In this document: positions 55,901 to 56,592 of the stretch, piece by piece
How the letters are laid out: each line of letters opens with the position of its first letter
Position numbering within the stretch: the stretch's first letter is position 1
NCBI GenBank assembly: GCA_905207515.1
Contig: CAJLLK010000002.1
Coordinates: 1-56,592, forward strand
Length of the DNA stretch: 56,592 nucleotides
Direction of reading: 5' to 3'
From: an uncultured Christensenella sp.
GTDB taxonomy: Bacteria; Bacillota; Clostridia; Christensenellales; UBA1242
Program-made: the position numbers and the translations under genes
Notes under the pieces: generated by a model
The model's input: only the letters and a program-made list of their open reading frames with translations
Told to the model about the DNA's origin: nothing
Database searches by the model: none

Positions 55901-56469
55901 AAATATCCGACAATCGAACCAACATTGGTCTCGCTTTCGCCTGCAACATCAATATCCACATTTCGCAAATGAAGATTCGTCACCTTTCCGCTGTCTGCAA
56001 GCGCTCCAAAAAAACCAACCGCTCTGTTGTCAAAGGAAATCATGCCAGAATCGTTAAAAGTTTCACTGCTGTCAATTCTCAAATTGTATATGTAATGCCC
56101 ATTGCCGTCAAAGGTTCCTTGAAAGCCTTGAAGGGTGTTGCCATTATATCCGCCAATCGGAAGCCAGTTGTGCCCAGCAAGGTCAATGTCATTTTCCAAT
56201 CTGATTATCATGTTGCTAAAGTTTCGATAACCGCTCGAATTGTTGACCTGATAAGCAAAATAAGAGAGCCCCTTTGCACTGAAAATAGAAATGGTGTTTC
56301 CGCCAGCAACGTAATAATCACTGTCTGTCACACTCGTAGCATATTCTCCATCCCAAACGCTGGCACCAATGCTTGAGGCGTTTGTTTGAAAGCCGCCAAA
56401 AAAGCCAAGCGTTCCACAAAGGCTAAACACGAAAATCATCAAACTGTAAAATATAGATTTTCTTTTCAT
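37972..56469 (-). CDS. Giant membrane-tethered surface protein (about 6,165 aa)
   Basis: Start chosen at the ATG at 56469 (MKRKSIFYSLMIFVFSLCGT), with GGGAGA eight bases upstream and a good promoter; the frame opens 14 codons earlier. A signal peptide is followed by a GLUG-type beta-helix region (about residues 80-420), a second NPYLI/NDIDL module (500-590), InlB/Flg_new-type repeats (about 760-800, 1900-2100 and 4670-4730), a YDG/MBG-type block (3000-4260) and many beta domains. Near the C-terminus (6020-6105) is another NPYII/NDIDL module. It ends with a membrane helix (WYVYLIVAILIVVIVLLIVL) and tail NKKKKKRREELAKK, no LPXTG. It is Cys-poor and Ser/Thr/Asn/Tyr-rich. I infer a very long adhesin or surface fibre; ligand and role unknown. 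Confidence 0.88.
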   Translation of the reverse strand: MKRKSIFYSLMIFVFSLCGTLGFFGGFQTNASSIGASVWDGEYATSVTDSDYYVAGGNTISIFSAKGLSYFAYQVNNSSGYRNFSNMIIRLENDIDLAGHNWLPIGGYNGNTLQGFQGTFDGNGHYIYNLRIDSSETFNDSGMISFDNRAVGFFGALADSGKVTNLHLRNVDIDVAGESETNVGSIVGYLYNSGTGSDAAYNATYLQSCSASGDVDISYSSNASQTGTIGGLVGKLENASVSYSRSDVDITLSGASTNSTDVQIGGVAGYAKSAGITYSFNEGNLTATSFSNAVVGGLAGYTEGQESGMYVNRNFRVTNSYNSGSIASNAGILGGLVGLAGNDYVQISTSYNSGDVSYTSASLQSGDYVGGIVGHISPSSLSEFALQNLLSVGVVSVSGTARATVFNGSTPTEISNVFYDANYTNSASSGTTAMQNLTALAMTKDFYLDEDIWASGTWTFSDSAWQISPSVNGGFPYLKVVYDYGNSNNDTDYSEDIPLKGDGSVNNPYLIQTAGDLGWLSFNYSSLIYGDNETLQGGSYKHFSLQNDIDLGGRTWQPIGTAALPFTGIFDGNGYTISGISCSLQDQFSYHAFFGVAQNAVIKNLTLGEFNFINAGTTERASFVGLANGNVYLVNCVDNSNEDLDAVGNVSGQLFVVYGQDNLDSSGEPVALNLPTGNVTIGNLLTVDGRSGTFFSKERSLYSTYSVMIDDQNKLLLPIDTSNTIIDTTFGQTLLPGLSTELGNSDVVIREGFYLLGYRFDGTSTNAIFSDETLTNSNLTNLLSTSRHNLYAVWQELDVRVYVVYNQYEKDNFASSIDSSKYTTVTSFESAEPGTVYLNENSGEVFAVYEMGYDTFVSQYETAFNCPSIDGTPLRDGDFELAGIYYGYENENFVDGQTIDETSGFRINGDLPNIEIISDGTTASASATYYAKWQGVETAGKAIRIELSKGEGATEFASNFDLSSAVKAISITKHFGANSEETNVYDIDDANGDGYSLGDVLEVSGENILLNLGFDTRLSDSLQHWISVSLELQTGFITSGALSFEGTNVDVNFGDVTTSSGLSNVALSDLSNIRFYNLNPIDGVYQISASVVRQNLNWTTTISENVNWAFAPVLSEDFASVHIWNNTTSSFQIFDSLSDKDYIGFDFAHNLLITSDADYDTEINSGTDWQDFFVTENDVTKMIFRYSIGQENNVYYGYEHNSTTGETTLYQADFVSIDEITYTEMLVSYQSGRNGEFVFNYYVLTDFAVLASTNEDTLMFNNYYTGDQPTILKSATDNTETVSEKPTKLLYVFNDLSEKTGNFVLQTFYTMAYFDFEFYTDGLDETGNGFETLLNSENEPNIYINSHSISVNENGEVQFLVEASDFYKAAFGSSIALPTRTGESFAVGTGDIDVEVEFSNTNVDDPSSDETTSANSAYETDFNNLNSGSYFQNSQSATTTMPTVTVYQKGQTLEGFGLPLDICQNDTFLVTLPFTEATQPNGLKPGHYTVKIKVVDVNYSLQFKTAFVDEQGSTAFSDDSSSNINFSVNGVAVNGSQAITQNNLKYGDSVSLSTSLGEDNGYVFGGYYVIEHYKTIENDIFSEEKTVGTYLNANQDYQTTYSALNNQLGTLSDVQDLSNLGKTGDNRFLVTIYAVYERKQTRVFVYDQVLLLNEDGSGQDNRYFATNLSLDFSINGNATTNGESYVNYYYNSASVTDSALSNLNFEMSGTNANGYYVAGYALVDATGEYIKDIYNENIYVEDTNIDLFDALHEKIKAGQTDDGQTYYLMPIIRQKKIDVYFHSGTGDETNIYGDQKNGHVFSATGEETTDSTVKFSGIYFGSSISLTSGFGGDIEIDGAEPVNQIVVNDYFASRTGYILGDIYGQTWNIVNFGGFAASTLNLNIAYFGTSLNNELHLYRLWRASSFNLIFRNNGGTFSSSVTDTNYVVVRTEFDNNNYVGNVPTAQSISRTGYDLAGWGILLADETYEKIFESDGSLVEGSDLFDENGNYVSASDTNLHAMWENGTFDIQIIFNSANIEETEKTYQIKYNSTFANLLDGEETVALSEISLEREGYIFDGFYIVSGNSQIEVTDETVFSEYLQTCNLAGTPALTIYSRWAFDPAAVSLSFVSNMLENLTYNGQPQTVYLAQYFTSENFTATGYEISVADNSLSITLPTEMNSSVVLTLTSSTAMTNSDNLSFQVENAGEFYVTLTIQIQDNATYLNLGTVSSQNYQFGIVVDQSELDFEIDDTARMLSNAKRIIQPFLTSSQWAAADSLNTLSGFASYIKTQDSTATSATDEEIYEFVMVKYYLLLTASTGEEHNTYRTWTYQNYGDYLMENSESVTALLENLTYFAFYDHQTRFNLEVDKAAYNFDLTANENSVSEIEIESLIVYSTSPLQPNGLYQLRMYLQNIDEENGLANYNVLQDGENAYLNAGYVYLLPQVLEIENTGADQSYFEDGSFDHVSIDWFEGISDTIEYDSETFYKIGENLYANANLVTSSIGSQTSDTTYTFFDETNNLYFDNVRIVSQTVYEDGSASYQYVTNRFKLVLDENETFTILKTDGLVNLNFFAKYLTLNENNNAEFGDVDETMAESLLNITRVVYQTEDGSTYEITENLEEKLYTIEGSSGGTINLFEIRANNKNQVSIFVTSLVKELTVSISERDLSEYITFSQWSAEDVYTVSDNLEDNTSVTFSFSYQDDTLTITSDKGDEIVQSTTGVTEIDYNAVWTDLVPVHYDYNLPEDYAIGTVTQLLLKLGTSTVDELIVPSVDGLELSSLTAATQTGSSIDYRDLFAGGTFRGLNVNNPHLPIYLTARWAAMSIEGTANVDVSQPIRMAALTFEEMAASSIYTITNFNDQVYNYTYQWYFEDEPLLTGSTLTLAGNGRYAESGTYKLVITAQLKSKFFSSLDDTAQSESSVEVEFELSFERTKVLEVVFDETQSEYSASAKNPGLTITFQSFDRDTGDFGEEVEQSLFLDSAMFSKEIKLGEQVVDQMRNAGIYTITLSFDSEYYDASSLSSLSFTYTVNPAVVELSPISAEKTFNADEPSLNRTSYLSNEYVQLSFTREAGEDIGEYDIYFNEIVGDIKTNYTFTFGNVTVYENGQLTEAGSSTAVGTFEITKGGTLRLSYATSEILPNALKAPYDENGYTLSLSNGVLQILNGTETYQSLTLNLYDVLNNKYLTTGEAYDLIISMLNSASTNFVNLSTPYQTATNCAVYTYQIFNPNNAYFQQIEFEQGFSFEIERRTVDVSAFTFEKEFDGSATVYYDLDGQEIDLESFNGVYVQATFASIHAGENISVGLSLRATDESVILSNYQLSSTNATGTITKLSATYTVSLGAASYVYGNVSINNFQNLISTTQVMSGGRDVSSLLFNGYYSIEYSLQTAAGADVSSNSNGYLYVGDYKFVAESSFQDFDMTLVLPEFSVTPLNITKTLSQGYIVISESDTVAESYSETLTVPNTGDQIVLEFVPTGLISGTQASAGFYELTLKENSFLSDSVTVTLAENSRAFEVTASNEILYVRIDDTSILTQNYNSQEFVFSATKDGLTISNSSMQTTLSSTFSFYRRTDTGEESVDASGLTFTSIFFTSTAGTMENAGTYRLSLNATLSGSEYANVVFYETYNFVINAVEINLQNFAVTKTYDGSSTQVITNLSGMIDGDNVSVLARYESLNAGEDIAVSLFLQGADSGNYRLTNAPSTGSISKADATITLTKTEFVYGEIRNDLALPFEISSSTTIYQTQYVIAFSIAKADGTELEFSGNSYLYAGSYSVSLDEENSISANFNLNFDATDIEVLAYNLNIVFSEDGIFAVEHGSEDALSNTFDYNYTTPLYEEISLTLTRETGSEVGYYQVLSGTTTDTNYSVSVTDNSPAGFFRIIKAQDILYMLASDKDELSTDSEGMTISFEYDGFLYDTISVSSANGQNSLVLTSSINSTARRSFALNAYTYDGEKYTKSDIQVENLTANVFFMNYGRDVGTYYIYANNASSSTNEVRLGKLNQAYNFILNITAKQIYFKEGTLDNLTVEISQSTGNAILKKTFDNQDATFSFEDASAILTGVGDGDILGLDLSFMTEDDQIARYAGTGYTLQATLRGDNVDNYHLNLQLQGGDTTLTGAIDRAGLTIYIQSQNFTYGDEIDLEFSYISDTGINLDAYTQSMVIELNVDTTGVTMSGSGNLPVGEYSMALTFIANDFVISKYVVNNVEADDYSAARVYVAAKALTISQKDIPLRDVFTKTYDASQAVTIFDEQNELLFNVSGTLGGDNVSVASANYAQATLGQSIQVDFTLSGNDSANYTISPWMYGVIEAINVELVFDYDTDVWESNVERAGLTQISQLNFPFVSSDLTSNSTGTTSTRNFPTSLMAKPGQQVGQSFSHWTMDFAVSEGSAEYLFLENAKAAINFESAYQDGIYSITVGNNERTVNLLNALINDDTENLFGLYFRENDNLQVTFTPNWTTLQQSIQVYIVDNNNQPAEYGKVTINETQEITEAFLGQFDYGSTITLQAESNAHCYFLGFYDGSGSIYTTSGSVVINGNQMTISNLNQNYVIYARFEVQHVDVVMNVEPSDDLTIPTNFVYQNGSYVWQTNYMNLADLLLSGEEFAISKTGHNLTEFLAEWRVQNGSSGSTTVSQEDFGTTSISSLLGSLSGNSITLTLTPTFEAQGIRVNLYYGYQEDDAEKVTTIYVPYGSSFAQAIGWEENPTRTGYDFDGWWTSDGSDNDDWGTQVSGTTTMNSTEEQNIYAKWNLASFGLRLTAQNATISNASITFNSSDGVYTADDQLFGTIITFDVAPNAGYRVSLDGWEAYFAVSDDDGDGTVSVTLTMPGEDVDFTLPIEANTNSVTISGDLKEFSVFDITNGEETELLGNPFEIATGRKIRIDVTAQDGYHISSDVIFNDETGLTINKILDDDGYLTAIEIEGISKDLLITFTSTARQNTVSLGFDHYDRISSLEAGGITYPNISEETTLSVATGSTLEVTVTMNHGYELDTTNFTNDDNLAVSILGGDGTYTVSISNVSADSSLTLQTLLAKFTIRVEVISYNEAQEQVNVPENIATVSGGSQVEANFGSTVTLHYEMESTYSFAGWSTDGSSIFDSSQDYSYTVEDDATIYAIFSKSRYNISLGTLNYYTVGNEYGEPDRVQTIYSEITGHYFDGDTEISGIELYFGASKTITFQVPDGFRYYGYGYRNGDEVVVLQTNPMSGQRVDVRISSSDLVSMPNSSTLFMIVEAYNISINFETKIDIDGVREEDVDVGWMQMQAQDGSTVNQFGYLEGTRVHYSDNSFASGALLSNKNFTVVAYTNDSFYLRVEARKSGYRFYSLVANRPDVELTQVEVSNEYAIYQISGFVGGQDELEIEVLFRPQLNLIDISFTNNGAIVDGGAFTFNISEENSRKIWTSGREYSSVLVSAYTDSEFEVTAFIRAGYNIDPLTLTIIDENNLIVGDITYHSLSLLNTGYTAMITFSVGGYLGTNAIQVVVTPTKYNVKLMEDATTLAIIKNVEFDSLLNLSQNNSANIEILDDRISYANGRLNVVIPKAEHYFAGYFTSQNGAGVQYINSEGGAINAWQENGYALNTQTSRYELTENAALDPETGEITISLYIYWSYWKTRINISFEPNINANYTAQDVVTGVDYTNSWFYGTAPLYIEVSFNTNVTLVAPEFNGYTFYKFVISQRTAQGVWLTDVVAYNNNLPWSTNEFDQIVECNIRIVYFAKVDVSVNGGDGTYTIIQETEDNQAADLISQGYVDTTKEFTIQAHPAEGYTFLYWRNVSTGQVTFNSSMTLTANSSINLVMYVQGQVAVFNFEDYDPTFGQILTLEIVSRNGRYNTLRMGSFSGDDFIKTVLQTPGDANQTGAIKVGDRVTFIMSVDYGFGVTWNRDDITFVEYSSNYYYFEMIVSADCAGQTLDIIPTFEDEVLSIYVSKAFEESQIVSNALDGNNEELAGYVVFNGNRTNVVTSAYGIDITIQLVTNLRYAISSITLRNYGNTFENILQFVDESGNLILPRDFLEEQNIVGTVQMSIEYEREFWEEQNLQTTELEGGGTSRNPYIISTQEDLTLMMKFVNSGERNSAGTYYKDANYVLANDIDLQNFFWTPIGTTENAFNGRFNFNGHRIFEVHNAYTYDMVSYNGLFGVIGAYAQFTNSTDNLWYVYLIVAILIVVIVLLIVLIYTNKKKKKRREELAKK
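38165..38400 (-). repeat. C-terminal NPYII...NDIDL module of the giant protein
   Basis: Reads GGGTSRNPYIISTQEDLTLM, then VLANDIDLQNFFWTPIGTTE and FNGRFNFNGHRIFEV. It closely matches the module at 54720-54970, some 5,500 residues away. Confidence 0.8.
42290..42465 (-). repeat. InlB/Listeria-Bacteroides-type repeat
   Basis: NPTRTGYDFDGWWTSDGSD followed by QNIYAKWN, the pattern of Flg_new (InlB B-repeat) units. Similar but more degenerate units lie at 50160-50360, 50460-50745 and 54090-54200. Confidence 0.8.
43790..47410 (-). repeat. Tandem YDG/MBG-type repeat block in the giant protein
   Basis: Five units start with related strands: KTFNADEPS (about 47390), KEFDGSATVYY (46740), KTYDGSSTQV (45590), KTFDNQDATF (44400) and KTYDASQAVT (43800). 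Between them recur phrases such as LNAGEDIAVSLFLQGADSGNY and TLGGDNVSVAS. The pattern resembles the YDG and MBG domains of bacterial adhesins. Spacing is 600 to 1,200 bases, so other domains alternate with them. Confidence 0.7.
50160..50745 (-). repeat. Two adjacent InlB/Flg_new-like repeats
   Basis: Units ending SISRTGYDLAGWG...NLHAMWE (50460-50745) and SLEREGYIFDGFY...TIYSRWAF (50160-50360), each with a Gly-Tyr-x-x-x-Gly turn and a terminal aromatic-basic-Trp strand. Confidence 0.7.
54720..54970 (-). repeat. N-terminal-half NPYLI...NDIDL module of the giant protein
   Basis: Reads LKGDGSVNNPYLIQTAGDLG, then LQNDIDLGGRTWQPIGTAAL and FTGIFDGNGYTISG. This module usually accompanies GLUG beta-helix repeats. 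A partner without the NPYLI part lies at about 56130-56200. Confidence 0.8.
55270..55930 (-). repeat. GLUG-type repeats, about six units
   Basis: Units begin near 55925 (GSIVGYLYNSG), 55795 (GTIGGLVGKLE), 55680 (IGGVAGYAKSA), 55590 (VGGLAGYTEGQ), 55475 (LGGLVGLAGND) and 55365 (VGGIVGHISPS), mostly 90-130 bases apart and several followed by a Ser-Tyr-Asn-Ser-Gly-type strand. GLUG repeats form beta-helices in surface proteins and M26-type peptidase stalks. Confidence 0.85.
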
Positions 56470-56552
56470 GTAAAATCTCCCATTTTGAAATTGAAGACCT
56501 TTTCTTTGCAAGATAATAAAAGCCGAAAAATCGCAGAAAATTTCTTATAACA

Positions 56553-56581
56553 ATTATACAAGAAATACGTTTTTTTAGCAA
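56553..56581 (-). promoter_or_regulatory. Promoter of the giant surface-protein gene
   Basis: TTGCTA, 17-base spacer ending in TTG, TATAAT on the minus strand, about 85 bases before the ATG. Confidence 0.8.
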
Positions 56582-56592
56582 ATAAATCTTTG

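Overview
The window looks like a piece of an AT-rich (by eye about 40% GC) chromosome from a Bacillota/Clostridia-type bacterium, probably uncultured. Evidence: dnaX-ybaB-recR and holB-ricT-trmN6 gene orders as in Bacillus, spmA/spmB and a SpoVB-type flippase, sigma-A-like promoters, strong Shine-Dalgarno sites at many genes, and the standard code (TGA, TAA and TAG all act as stops). No rRNA, tRNA, CRISPR array, transposase or phage gene was recognised. No stretch longer than about 300 bases lacks a gene.

Layout. 1-12.6 kb: two giant secreted beta-rich proteins, convergent and sharing one terminator; the first is cut by the window start. 12.8-15.4 kb (minus): rpmG-secE-nusG-rplK-rplA, with a promoter, a possible leader attenuator and an L1-type mRNA site; rplJ/rplL/rpoB do not follow. 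15.4-16.0 kb: two tiny transcription units (orphan HicB-like protein, 43-residue protein). 16.0-23.2 kb (minus): argS, then pgk-tpiA-dnaX-ybaB-recR, then dus. 23.3-28.9 kb: small regulators, an HU-like protein, a SpoVB-type flippase, unknown proteins, a DUF1540-like protein and rplI. 28.9-34.4 kb: tatD-rsmA, spmA-spmB, a SHOCT-like protein and holB-ricT-trmN6. 34.5-56.5 kb (minus): a giant gene of about 6,166 codons, then uppP and a Ca2+-type P-ATPase.

The three giant genes fill over half of the window. All have (or appear to have) an N-terminal signal peptide, long Ser/Thr/Asn/Tyr-rich, Cys-poor beta domains, and one C-terminal membrane helix with a short basic tail and no LPXTG motif. They look like membrane-tethered surface fibres or adhesins rather than sortase substrates.

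Two expression features stand out. First, dnaX is split by a nine-A run followed at once by a stop; slippage there would give a long tau-like and a short gamma-like clamp-loader subunit. Second, four promoters (dus, the 26.4 kb gene, tatD, holB) end their -10 box exactly 6 nt before the ATG and no Shine-Dalgarno is present, so these operons are predicted to make leaderless mRNAs, next to ordinary leadered genes.
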